Assembly (NCBI GenBank): GCA_004352715.1 | Contig: SCFE01000071.1 | Location: 509,609-573,608 of the forward strand | Direction of reading: 5' to 3' | Source: Hofstenia miamia | Taxonomy: Eukaryota; Xenacoelomorpha; Acoela | Length of the DNA: 64,000 bases | Part shown: piece after piece, positions 50,832 through 61,656 of the stretch | Layout of the letters: every line of letters starts with the position of its first letter | Position numbering within the stretch: position 1 is the stretch's first letter | The notes under the pieces: generated by a model | What the model was told of the DNA's origin: nothing | Databases searched by the model: none | Seen by the model: the letters and a program-made list of their open reading frames with translations, nothing else | Translations under genes and position numbers: made by a program

Positions 50832-51000
50832 TAATACTTTTTCATTCTCTAAAACCTAAAATCTTCCATATTTCTCTCAAAATAGACACTTGCAGAAAAT
50901 TTTCCTAACTGAGAATTGTCCATTAAATAATAGTTTTGGAAGATTTGAGATAAATGTGGAAAATTTGAGATTTGCAAGAATGAAAAAGTACTAACCTAGA
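50832..51000. mobile_element. Small fold-back element
   Basis: 'TACTTTTTCATTCT' at 50841 pairs with 'AGAATGAAAAAGTA' near 50976. Inside it, 'AATCTTCCATATTT' pairs with 'GGAAGATTTGAG'. Arms of about 50 bp, imperfect. No target duplication is identified. Confidence 0.5.
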
Positions 51001-51396
51001 ATCTATTTCGTCGGTTTCATATTTCTGATGTCGGCAATAAGAACCAATCCCTTAAAAGTCACTGTCTGTTCAAAGTTTAGTTGTCGTTAATCAAATAAAT
51101 ATTTGTTATTAATGAATATGAAAATTAGTGAATTTCTCATTATTTGTATTGCTAAATTCAAAATTTGATTATTTTGCCACTGGAAAGATTACTTTTATTT
51201 TGTAACCGAAAATGCCGAATAGTTTTTTAAATTTTTTATGTATTTTATTGTATTTCTCGTCGATTTTTTAATCCAATAGTAGTTTTTATTTCTTCCGCGT
51301 GCTCCCTTTGTTATTAGTCTGCACCTTCGTCTTATTTATACATGCGGTTTATACCTCGTGGCGGAGTCAAGAATAATTCAATCTTTTAGTGAAGGC

Positions 51397-51704
51397 TTTT
51401 TGACAATTTCTTTAAAGTTTGTGATAGATCTCCCCTTTATTATAGCAACCTTATCGATGCAGTGCAGAAGAAGGCAGTTAGGTGGGGCGTTATATCAAAT
51501 TACACCCCAATCCAAGATATTGTCAAATCCAAGGACTTCAAATTTTATGAGTCCATTACGAAGAATAGTCGTCTTTTAGGTGACCTACTACCTGAAAGAA
51601 CCGACTACGCCAAGGAGAATCTCAGACACCGACTGCCAAAATCGCGATCTCTATCGACTAAATTTGACCGCTTCTTTCCCAATAGGTACCTAAAAAATTA
51701 TTGA
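51397..51704 (+). pseudogene. Non-LTR (CR1/Jockey-like) RT C-terminus
   Basis: The frame reads 'CDRSPLYYSNLIDAVQKKAV' then 'LGDLLPERTDYAKENLRHR' and ends 'TKFDRFFPNRYLKNY' stop at 51704. This is the thumb and C-terminal tail of CR1/Jockey-group reverse transcriptases ('SPLYK..DI..LE.VQRRA' ... 'LR....L..PKCRT...SF.PR....W/Y'). A (TTTC)n tract follows at 51748-51770. It is a 5'-truncated insertion, + strand, separate from the minus-strand LINEs at 53 and 60 kb. Confidence 0.75.
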
Positions 51705-52575
51705 GTTGTAAATGCTATCATGTTAAGATGTATTTCTTGAACATAATTAAGCTCTTTCTTTCTTTCTTTCTATTAATAATTGATATTCATCGTAATGATA
51801 AACCTGTAGGTGCACACCTTTTATTCTTCCTCTATATTTCTATAACATACCATTTTGCCTAAGCTTAGAAAACAGTATGTTTGGAATAATTTTCATGTAT
51901 ATGTTCAATTTGTTTTGCATTTTTAATATTGATTTTGTTTAATTTTCATACATTTTCTGTATTGCTAGTTTGTTACTGTTGTTGGTAACATACTGATTAT
52001 AGAACAAATGTATGTGGGTGAACTGTGGGCCACATAATAAAGACCAGCTTACATTGTTTTTACTGAACATCTTTATCCGGCTGATTATGCACGGATTTCT
52101 AAAAGCTGGAAGGACGTCACATGCATATTAATTTTTAATGTCATCATAATGCAAAGAATTCATTATTCACTTCTAAATGCTTAAGGTTGGAATTAGGATT
52201 TGAATTAGAGTGTAGTTGTGGCAAGGATTGGGATTTGGGTTACTGTTAGGGTTCTATAATATAATGATTGTAAATTTTAAAATAATTCGAGTCTGTTGAT
52301 CTGCTATAAAGGCCCTTAACCTATTGTTATTCCAGCATTGCAAGGACTCACTTGCCACCCCTTAGCTATGCTCTTGTTTTTCTTGCGAATCATTAACTAA
52401 GAGTGTAAAATTCCGACACAAATGTATAAATATAACCATGTTATTTATTGATGTTTTAAAATTACGCTAAATCTATAATAATGTGTTCATTTGTTATTTC
52501 GCGTACTACATTGCAAAATAATATTTTTAATAGTACGATTGCCAGGTGTATTTTAAATTTTTAATTACATTTTAG
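51705..52575. other. Spacer or WWOX intron, no exon seen
   Basis: Presumed to be the intron before the first visible WWOX exon. No start exon could be identified here; WWOX genes are known for very long introns, so exon 1 may lie far upstream. Confidence 0.4.
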
Positions 52576-52787
52576 TAGTAACACTTAAGACGGATATCGA
52601 CGCAAGTGAAGGGCTTCCTTCGGGATGGGAAGAGCGCGTTACCACAGAGGGGTTTGTATATTACACTTGCCATCCTGAAAAGCGCACTCAGTGGTCTCAT
52701 CCAATTACAGGACAATGCAAAATGCTTCAGGGTAAATTGCCTTATGGATGGGAAGCTAAAGTTGAAGAGAAAGAAGATGGCTCACCG
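52576..52787 (+). CDS. WWOX: WWOX orthologue, exon with WW1 and start of WW2
   Basis: WWOX is a short-chain dehydrogenase/reductase with two N-terminal WW domains that bind PPxY-motif partners. This exon follows acceptor ACATTTTAG (phase 1; a second AG three bases on, at 52578, could also serve) and ends CACCG|GTAGGA in phase 0. It encodes WW1 ('GWEERVTTEGFVYYTCH', 'KRTQWSHPITGQCKML') and the first half of WW2 ('LPYGWEAKVEEKEDGSP'). Both Trp of WW1 are present. The match to the family form ('GWEERTTKDGWVYYANH') is strong. The residues before it ('TLKTDIDASEGLPS') resemble the acidic WWOX N-terminus. Exon 1 with the start Met is not found in the window. Confidence 0.88.
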
Positions 52788-53197
52788 GTAGGATTATTTA
52801 GTAGGTTACTTTGCTATGTATTCAACATCAAGTAGATTTATGGGTCAAATTATTTTTTTTATTATATGATTCTTCAACATTTAATCTTATAATTGTTTCA
52901 TTAAATTTCATTCTCTAATCTTGATATTGCCTTTTTAGATAAAATGGGACGTAATAAAACATACTTCAAAGAGGATGTTTGAAAGTGAATATGGTATTAA
53001 TTGTTAGAGAAATGTAATTCTGAGATTTTATAATGCTAGCGTATTTCGATTACTTTTTCTACATTCGAGGCCATTTCCCTGACAGTTAAAGAGGAAACTA
53101 CCTGCAATTGTGTAAAGTAGATTTTTTTGGCACATGATCCATTTTTATGAAATCTAATTGCTCTGAATTCCCATGTTTTAGAGTAAATAATCATATA
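52788..53197. other. WWOX intron, first part
   Basis: AT-rich intron sequence with no gene content before the LINE tail. Confidence 0.6.
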
Positions 53198-54070
53198 ATA
53201 ATAATAATAATCAATGACTTTATTAAGCCGCTGAAGGCATACACAACAAAAAAAATAAAAACAAGTCAAGTGTTACGGCAGCGAGGACAGTCACAGGAGA
53301 TGAAATAGGAGCAAATGGAAGAGTAGGCGAGGAAAAGAAATCAATCGTTTTTGGAGGGTTGTGAGTCAAGATGTAATTAGCAGCAGTACAAGCACGATTG
53401 AAAAACGAGTGAAGGGTGCGATGTTTCTTTGTACGACGAATGAAGAAGGTGACAACATCATCAGAGCGAGTGCAGCAGGAATTAGAGAACTTAATGAAAT
53501 CAAAAGGATCAAGATCCAATTTGCGAGTCAGTAGTCGATTGAACAGAAGGAGATCACAGGCATGGAAGTAGAGTGACAGCGGGAGAGTGGAGAATTTCAG
53601 CAGAGCGTCTTTATAGTCCAAAGAGGAAATCCAATTGAAAGCGCGTTTCTGGAAACTTTCCATTGAGTGGAACAAAGCACAAGAAGGCCACCAACAAGGA
53701 ACATTACGGAAAAGGGCAAATAGCGAGCAATTAGCTTTGCGGAGACGCCACAGAAAAGGAAATACCACATGTCTTGGTAGTGCTAAAATCAAGATGGTTG
53801 ACAGAGGACCTAGTAGACAGGAGAAGAGATAGACGAGTTGATTTTGACACACTGGTGGCGATTGGTCAAGTAAGACTGGAACAGTTCGATGAAATCCACA
53901 TCAAAACCACATAAACGTAACTTGTCAAGCAGAATGGAATAAGGGAGGCGATCAAACGCTTTTGAGATATCAAGAAACAAAATGATCGCGTCTTTCTTCA
54001 GACCACCAACAGCGGAGGCAAACTGGGCATCACTCAAATTTTTGAGGTCAGACAGCGAAATTGGGGGCAT
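53198..54070 (-). mobile_element. Non-LTR retrotransposon copy 1, internally deleted
   Basis: Minus-strand LINE fragment inside the WWOX intron. 54070-53810 encodes reverse-transcriptase motif A ('ILFLDISKAFDRLPYSILLD', 'SYLTNRHQCVKIN'). After 'SISSPV' the sequence jumps into a downstream region, with motifs B and C (YxDD) absent compared with copy 2 at 59.2-61.3 kb. Then comes a C-terminal tail ('ESFQKRAFNWISSLDYKDAL', 'RTLHSFFNRACTAANYILTH') ending at 53226. The 3' end is 'CGGCTTAATAAAGTCATTG' followed by (ATT)n, a typical LINE tail. Motif style is Jockey/CR1 group. It cannot be active. Confidence 0.85.
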
Positions 54071-54458
54071 AACTGAAATCTAATTAAACTGTATAATAAA
54101 CAGGCATATTTTGCGGTTAGATAAACCGGAATCCCTTTAATGTTACACCAATTAAAATATCTAACCGTTTGATTTTCTTTACCTACTCGTGACATGGGTA
54201 CGCAGTTTCTAACCGTGAGATATACACAGGTATGCACAACACTATCTATTTTGACTAATCGTGAAACGCAGCTTAAGAAAAGTTGAGGATATGCTATTTC
54301 GTAGTAGTGTCAAGCCCACATAACTAACATAATTCAAGTAATTCAACTTCAGAGTACATTGATTAAGAATGGGAAAATATTACTCTCAAACATTTGAGTA
54401 TTTTGCTAACATATTGTTTGAACATTGTAGACCATACAGTCGAAGTAAGCTAAGTAAG
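54071..54458. other. WWOX intron, no gene seen
   Basis: Unremarkable intron sequence between the LINE and the duplicated block. Confidence 0.5.
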
Positions 54459-55098
54459 CTGGTAGTAATTTGCCCGAAAATTTAAAGCCCTCCAGTATTG
54501 CTTTCGGCAAAACTAAAAAAGAGGTTACCGGTAACATTTAACAAAAACTTTGAGCTAGAATTTTAACAAATTTTATTAGCGCCCATTGTTATTATATCGA
54601 TTATGCTGAGAAATTAGACAATGTACTTTTTGTCAATCAATTTGCAGATACTTGCAATCCCATCTCTTCCTTTAAGCTTCTCAATCAGCTGTTCAAATCT
54701 CTTGTCATTCCACATGCTCTCTCTGCTATATTATGTCTGATTTTGAAGCTTCGAAAAGTAAACGATGTTGCAATTGATCTTGATGCCATCGATGTAATTT
54801 GAATATTTGAGCAGTATCGGTTTTAGACCTGATGGCTTACCATTGTTTATTGAGAATTACTCGTTAACGTCGCACCAAACGTTTTCAAACTTTCCGTTTT
54901 TGTCTCCTTGCTTTCGATTTGTAAAACAGGTTTCAAAAAGTTAATATTTTTATTCCGCATGTTTTCCTCCTTGACTATATGGAGTGCTCCCCGTAACGTC
55001 TACCTTACTATTTTTCGTGTTTATCAACAACCTCATCGATTTTTGCCACTGCTGCTTTTCATTCAGCTAGTGCTAATTAGATAAAGTTTATCTTTGAA
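54459..55098. repeat. 640-bp exact direct duplication, copy 1
   Basis: As far as I can read, identical to 55225-55864 from 'CTGGTAGTAATTTGCCCG' to 'AAGTTTATCTTTGAA'. It ends at a single N (55099). See the finding: most likely an assembly duplication. Confidence 0.93.
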
Positions 55099-55099
55099 N

Positions 55100-55223
55100 T
55101 CAATCGTTTTTGGAGGGTTGTGAGTCAAGATGTAATTAGCAGCAGTACAAGCACGATTGAAAAACGAGTGAAGGGTGCGATGTTTCTTTGTACGACGAAT
55201 GAAGAAGGTGACAACATCATCAG
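55100..55223 (-). repeat. 124-bp duplicate of LINE copy 1, between Ns
   Basis: Base-for-base copy of 53341-53464, bounded by single Ns at 55099 and 55224. It carries the antisense of the LINE C-terminal frame. Its exactness and the Ns argue for a misplaced contig scrap rather than a second insertion. Confidence 0.92.
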
Positions 55224-55224
55224 N

Positions 55225-55864
55225 CTGGTAGTAATTTGCCCGAAAATTTAAAGCCCTCCAGTATTGCTTTCGGCAAAACTAAAAAAGAGGTTACCGGTAA
55301 CATTTAACAAAAACTTTGAGCTAGAATTTTAACAAATTTTATTAGCGCCCATTGTTATTATATCGATTATGCTGAGAAATTAGACAATGTACTTTTTGTC
55401 AATCAATTTGCAGATACTTGCAATCCCATCTCTTCCTTTAAGCTTCTCAATCAGCTGTTCAAATCTCTTGTCATTCCACATGCTCTCTCTGCTATATTAT
55501 GTCTGATTTTGAAGCTTCGAAAAGTAAACGATGTTGCAATTGATCTTGATGCCATCGATGTAATTTGAATATTTGAGCAGTATCGGTTTTAGACCTGATG
55601 GCTTACCATTGTTTATTGAGAATTACTCGTTAACGTCGCACCAAACGTTTTCAAACTTTCCGTTTTTGTCTCCTTGCTTTCGATTTGTAAAACAGGTTTC
55701 AAAAAGTTAATATTTTTATTCCGCATGTTTTCCTCCTTGACTATATGGAGTGCTCCCCGTAACGTCTACCTTACTATTTTTCGTGTTTATCAACAACCTC
55801 ATCGATTTTTGCCACTGCTGCTTTTCATTCAGCTAGTGCTAATTAGATAAAGTTTATCTTTGAA
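55225..55864. repeat. 640-bp exact direct duplication, copy 2
   Basis: Second copy of 54459-55098; it continues naturally into the sequence before the next WWOX exon. Confidence 0.93.
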
Positions 55865-55960
55865 AAATTAATTTATAGACATTTCTCATTTATTGCAACT
55901 GTTTTAAGTATCTTTTCTCATTTTTATATTTAAGCAATGTACTGAAGCTTTTATTTTTAG

Positions 55961-56095
55961 GGCATTGTTTACTTTGTTGATCATATCAATAAACGCACTA
56001 CATATGTTGATCCTAGACTAGCATTTGCTGTGAATACAAATACTGGCAATTTATCATTATCCTCTTGGAATAATTCATCCATCACATGTGAAGAG
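55961..56095 (+). CDS. WWOX: WWOX orthologue, exon completing WW2
   Basis: 135-nt exon, acceptor TTATTTTTAG|GG, donor GAAGAG|GTATAT, phase 0 on both sides, joining in frame to 52787. It encodes 'GIVYFVDHINKRTTYVDPR' then 'LAFAVNTNTGNLSLSSWNNS'. 'YFVDHINKRTTY.DPRLAF' is the hallmark of WWOX WW2, including Tyr where most WW domains have their second Trp, which is known in this family. The Ser/Asn-rich linker should lead to the Rossmann-fold oxidoreductase domain ('TGANSGIG'). I did not find that before 64000, so the gene continues past the window. Confidence 0.9.
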
Positions 56096-58010
56096 GTATA
56101 TATGCTGCAAGCATTGTTTTATCTATTATTTACCGTGTTTTAAAATGATCTGTACGTCATAAATCAATGCTTTTCTTAAAATACATTTACAGATATATCG
56201 TGAGTCAGAAAATTTTTTCTACAAGTTTATCATTATGGTGGTTTTTAGACCGGTAAAAAAGTCAAAATTAAAATTTTAAGAAACTTTGAAAATTACAATT
56301 TTATAGTGAAATGTTTGACATTTTAGAAGGAAATAAGCGTCAACTATTATCAAATTTGACTATTTCATGCTACACTGTACATGTTGCAGATTCCATTATT
56401 CGTGTATGCATTTATTTACTTATTTTTTCTATCTTCAAAAATTGAATTGTGTTTTCATTTTTAATTGTCTTTAATTTTTTTTGTCAAAATTCTATTTATT
56501 TTGGTTAAAGAATACTACCCTCATGGTCATTGGTTTTGATTAGAAAATTGGCTAATTTAAAGCATTTAAAATTGAAAACATTGTAATAATGCATTTCTTA
56601 ATACATTTTCAATATTCACACATTTCTTGACATGCTCAAGCAATGAAATTTCTCGTTTGATTCAATGTCTATATTAAATAACACATCAAAAGAAATCAAA
56701 CGTCCTTATGGCTGTATATTAGATATATTTGATAGATTGCATTGAAGTAATCTATAGAAACATACATACACGTACGTAGATAATATATGAATTTGTTTTA
56801 TTCAAGTCTTAATAAGACAGCCTGCCATAAACTACTAAAACCTGAGATATCGACAACGTGGCGTCCTGTTTTGAAATTATGATCGTGTGATTTTCTTACT
56901 AGCATTTAAGTAAGATATATTTTATCGTAACGAAAATGATTTAGTCAAATGTTGTCAAATAATATCAAAATGTATGAGCTATAGTTTCGTAATTCTAGCA
57001 TCATATGTGGTTTTCCAATATGGTACTTAGCAAAGTGTAAAACTGTAAAAATAATTTTAAAAATATATTTTCAAGTAAAGTTGTTAATTTCATTAGTCAT
57101 TCATGGCTATTTCAAAAAATCAATAAGAAGTAGTGTATCACATCAGAAAATGACCGTTTAATATTTGAATAAATTTGCAGAAAAAAACTCGAGTTATTTA
57201 AGAATATATATGCCCCTTTGTAACATAATAGTTTGGAGAAAATTACAAAGGGCCTAAAATGTTCATTTTCCCCTGTAACAAGGGGCCCTTTCCCATACAG
57301 CACAATTTATGCTTTTTGAGATTTTTTACTAATATGTACTTAAATATAGTATTTAATATTATTTGAGCAACTTATCAATAATTTTATTTTGGCGGGAATT
57401 TTTTTCCAATCCGGCCGTTTGTAAAAACATAAACTGAGCTTAATTATGTTGTTGCATTCATTTTTAATTATGGCCAAATAACAGTTATTTGTTTATTTTT
57501 CTTGCTTTTAAGATAAAAAAAGGATTTCTTAGAAAGAGCATAGCCAGGGTCGCCCCGACCCTAAGGAAGTCTTTAGATAAAAGCTGAGCGGCTTTTCCCC
57601 GCCGCTACCTGCGGGTACCAACGATACGGATAAAGAAAAAACCTTGTAAAACATACGCATAATGCAAAAAGATTGTCCAGAAAATAACCACTTCTTTTGG
57701 GAACCTTAGTAGCAAGTTTGTCTTAAATGATTAAAGAAGCTCTGAAATGTTTTATTATTGTTATATTTGAGCAGTGTGTTATTTTTGAACAATCTCAATT
57801 TGCTTTCAAGATACAGCAATCACTTGAGGTGTAGGTGTTTTCTCACTTCACATTAAAATAGCCTTTTCTTGATTAGAAAAAATTTGAATATAATTTCTAC
57901 ATGTTGTACTAATAGATTTTTTCGTTTTAACATACCCGGTCGCGCAGTATTAATAACGAATTATACAGCGCAGCATATATACGCGAAATCTATCTATAGC
58001 TCAATTATTT
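56096..58010. other. WWOX intron, no gene seen
   Basis: AT-rich. A GC-rich island at 57541-57625 contains the hairpin 'AGGGTCGCCCCGACCCT' and 'AGCGGCTTTTCCCCGCCGCT'. No exon was recognised. Confidence 0.5.
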
Positions 58011-58286
58011 ATATATATATATATATATATANNNNNNNNNNNNNNNNNNNNNNNNNNNNNNNNNNNNNNNNNNNNNNNNNNNNNNNNNNNNNNNNNNNNN
58101 NNNNNNNNNNNNNNNNNNNNNNNNNNNNNNNNNNNNNNNNNNNNNNNNNNNNNNNNNNNNNNNNNNNNNNNNNNNNNNNNNNNNNNNNNNNNNNNNNNNN
58201 NNNNNNNNNNNNNNNNNNNNNNNNNNNNNNNNNNNNNNNNNNNNNNNNNNNNNNNNNNNNNNNNNTATATATATATATATATATAT
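58011..58286. repeat. (TA)n with assembly gap
   Basis: TA repeat flanking 234 Ns (58032-58265). Confidence 0.95.
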
Positions 58287-58658
58287 TTGCACGCATACTT
58301 GCGCTTTTACACTTTTTTAAAAATTCTCTTGTACTCATAAAAAAATACAAGTGCACTTAATATATAGCTTGGAAATGATTAGCATATTCGAAAACGATTT
58401 AGAACAAATGTGACCTTCAAGATTTTATGCGCGTATTTTTAATCGGGAAATTTTGTCATTTTGTAATTACTCTTTGTACATCAGGCAAATTAACCATTTA
58501 TAGACGCGTAAATATAGTAAATTACAATGACTAAGCTAGCTAAATATTTACTGTATATAATACTTATAACATATATAAATTGCATTGGATACAGCCTGCT
58601 CATTTAGAGACACAGCAAGAAACAGTTATGTCACTGCACCTAGGCACGTTGAGCTCAG

Positions 58659-59008
58659 GTTTGGCAAATTGCAGTAACCTTGAAACTGGTTACTGGTAGA
58701 TGATTATGATAGTAACTTACTAGTAATCTGCTAAAATACTCTGGCCTTTATTGCCAATCATTATTGGGAGATTTGTCTTTCAAGTACGTTCCAGTTTGTT
58801 TGTATAACTGCATTAATGCATGCAAAAGTGAAGACGCAATATAATGTTGTTTGATTTGCTGCCACTGCGTTGTGACCCTGACACTCGACTTAACCAGTCA
58901 CTTGAAAAGAGTTATAACTACTAACCCCAGGTAACCTGCGCTGTAAGCTCAAATTAAGTTACTAGTAAGTATATTTACTACTAATTAGTAACCTGCCAAC
59001 TCTATCAG
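58659..59008. mobile_element. Possible hAT-like MITE
   Basis: 'AGGTTTGGCAAATTGCAGTA' on the left resembles the reverse complement of the right end ('AGAGTTGGCAGGTTACTAAT'). Both sides carry 'GTTACTAGTAA'-type words in opposite orientation. No target duplication was found. Confidence 0.4.
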
Positions 59009-59084
59009 TATACAATAAATCTAGTTAAAAATTCATTCTAAAGTACATTAAGCCTTCTAATAATAATACCCTAAATAGAAAAGC

Positions 59085-59240
59085 ACTTGGAGAGCGCAGA
59101 CCTCCTCCACGCAGCTTGTGTCCCCCGGATCAGCACCAAAATTTAATGGATTCCTCCTTGGGCGGAGCCGTACCTCTGGTAAAAATTTGAGGTCAATCCA
59201 TCCATTATTTTTTCCGTAAAGTTGCTAACAGACAAACAAA
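59085..59240 (+). mobile_element. RTE-like 3' tail
   Basis: 'AATTTGAGGTCAATCCATCC', 'TTTTTTCCGTAAAGTTGCTA' and then 'ACAGACAAACAAACAAACC' form the familiar ending of RTE-type LINEs and the SINEs that borrow it. It sits where the minus-strand LINE copy 2 ends, so it is either a separate insertion or the end of a chimeric element. Confidence 0.6.
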
Positions 59241-61260
59241 CAAACCAACGCTACAAAAAACAGTGAACAGTCGATTGAACAGGAGGATATCGCAGGCATG
59301 GAATTAGAGTGACAGCGGGAAAGTGAAGCATTTGAGAAGGGCGTCTTTGTATGGCAAGGGAGAGAACCATTTGAAGGCACGCTTCTGGAAACGTTCCATA
59401 GAGTGGAACAAGGAACGGGAAGGCTACCAACAGGAAGAAGCATAGAGAAGAATGGCACGAGGCATGGCAAAGAGAGAGGAATTCGCTTTATGGTGACGTA
59501 ATGACCAGACCAATTTAAGTTAGTTATCAGCAGGTTGAACTCCAAGGTGAGTATGATGAGGGGAAAAGTTCACAGGAAGAGGAAGCTCAGAAGGAAGAGA
59601 TACAGAAAAGGAAATACCACATGGTTGGGCTAAAATCAAGATGGTTAACAGAAGACTAAGTAGACAAAGCTCAAGATCAGAGGTAATATTGGAGGCAAAA
59701 GAACTACCAACGTTGAAAATCGCAGTGTCATCAACGTACAGTAGGCAGGATGAGTTGAAGACAGATTGAGGGAGGTCGTCGATAGCAACAAGGAAAAAGA
59801 GAACAGCAAACACGGAACCTTGTGGAGGAGCACCACTAGAGACAAGAGCAGGGGAGGAAATAGACGAGTTGATTTTGACACACTGACGACGATTGGACAG
59901 GTAAGACTAAAAGAATTCGATGAAATCAGCATCAAAGCCAAATAAATTTAATTTTTCAAGAAGGATAGAATAAGGGAGCCGATCAAAAGCTTTAGAAATG
60001 TCAAGAAAGATAATGCAACCAGGATCATTACGATCAGGAAATAGCAGTTTTCGATCAAAGTGAGCAAGTTAGTGATGGTAGAACAAACGGAAGATTAACA
60101 TGCTGAGAAGCGGAAATGAGGTGATGAATTTTAGGGAGCACATTACGAAAGACAAGACGCTCAAATATGATCGACAGCTGAGAAAGAATAGCTATTGGAC
60201 GATAAGAAGTGACATGAGAGGAGGGAAGCTGCTTGGATTTTAACAGGGGAGAGATCTAAAAAGTTTTCCAGCAAGCCGGAAAACGCTTAGAGGAGCAAAT
60301 GTAGGACGGAAAGAATTGAGGAAGTTTCGTAGATTACAAAGGATGGGACGTCATCAGGATAGCAAGGACCAGACAACTTGCTTGGTAGCAGGAGAACCAG
60401 ATTCTAGTAAGCAGAAAGATGGTTTCAAATGATGGTTTGGAATAAGAGTCTTGAAGAGATCCAGATGAGAAGCTGGACAACAGAGAGATTTTGTTGAGTT
60501 CCATGAAGTTGATGACGTCTTATGTAAGAGAAGAGAGTTTCGATGTATCGGAAGAACTGTAACGGCGTTTGAAAGATTCGAGTTTATTCAAGGAGTGTAC
60601 AGTAATGGATGAGAAATAGAAAGGGAGGGAAATACGCTTTTTCAGGACGACGATGAACAAAGGATGAAATAACTTGGTGAAGAAACGTGTACCAGTCATC
60701 AGCAGAGAAAGAGTCATTAAAAATAGGGAATGAAGGAGAAAGCAGCATTTAGAAATACAAAGTCACTGTTAGATCGAGCATATTGAGGAGTGGCAGGACA
60801 AGCAGAGGGGGTAATAGAATTGAAAGACAGGCTGAAGCGAACAAATGAGTGATCAGAGACAGTTCTTCCTGAACCGGAACAAAAGAGGTGTCAAAAATAC
60901 GATCAGGGTGAGAGCACAAAACCAAGTCAAGAAGGGAGGAGCGGGAAGTAGGAGAAAGTACCAGTTGTTCAAGAGAGTAGGAAGCAAAAAGATCCAGAAC
61001 AGCGGATTCATAGGCGTAATTAGAGTCAAGTGCATTCCAACAAACATTAGGGATTTTGAAGTCACCACAGATGAGGAGATGAGGAGGAGTGGGAAATCCA
61101 AGTTGACGAGAGAGAGAGCGATATACTGATCATGAAAGTACTCAAGCATACATGAAAATTCAGCACGGGGAATACGAAAAAGACTGCTGGCGGGAGGGTT
61201 GCAAACACAGAGAAGAGAAACAGTGTGATCACTGAGAACAACAGCACAACCGTGTTTTTT
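59241..61260 (-). mobile_element. Non-LTR retrotransposon copy 2, EN and RT, broken
   Basis: Minus-strand LINE, same family as 53198-54070. From the 5' side: endonuclease with 'CGDFKIPNVCWNALDSNYAY' (about 61080-61020; the catalytic-region motif is usually GDFN, here GDFK) and 'LLDLVLCSHPDRIFDTS'. Then come frameshifted linker frames (60717-60520), motif A region remnants (~59940), motif B ('PPQGSVFAVLFFL') and motif C 'SCLLYVDDTAIFNVG' with the catalytic YVDD at 59738-59727, and a C-terminal piece ending near 59250. Many frameshifts; inactive. It is assigned to the Jockey/CR1 group on motif style. Confidence 0.82.
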
Positions 61261-61482
61261 AATTTATAATTTCTAGCATCATTTTTATTGTTGAAATAAA
61301 TGTTTTTGATAAGAACGTGTTTGTACAACGCGCAAGTATTGGCTTATTTTGTGTACAAAGCGTAAGGCAGCGGATTATGCTAAATTGTTTTTTCAAATTT
61401 TATGTTTCTGTTCGAAAAAATCAATATACATCATACTAATAATTATAATTTAATTGATATAACTTAAAAGTTACAAAAGTGC

Positions 61483-61515
<33 letters not shown>

Positions 61516-61656
61516 GCAACACTTGTAGGGTTGTTTGAACAAAAACCAAATAGGGGCCTACATGTGTATTTGATTCACGCTTTTCAAAATTCCACAGGAA
61601 CCCACAAATTGCTTTATAGTAACTAATTAATTAATCCAACAATTCTTCAATTGAAG
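61261..61656. other. Spacer with TA microsatellite
   Basis: AT-rich DNA with (TA)n at 61489-61516; nothing else seen. Confidence 0.5.

Noticed and set aside
60845-61129. 94-codon + strand Arg/Lys-rich frame
   Set aside because: Antisense of the LINE endonuclease domain, which shows real motifs on the minus strand.
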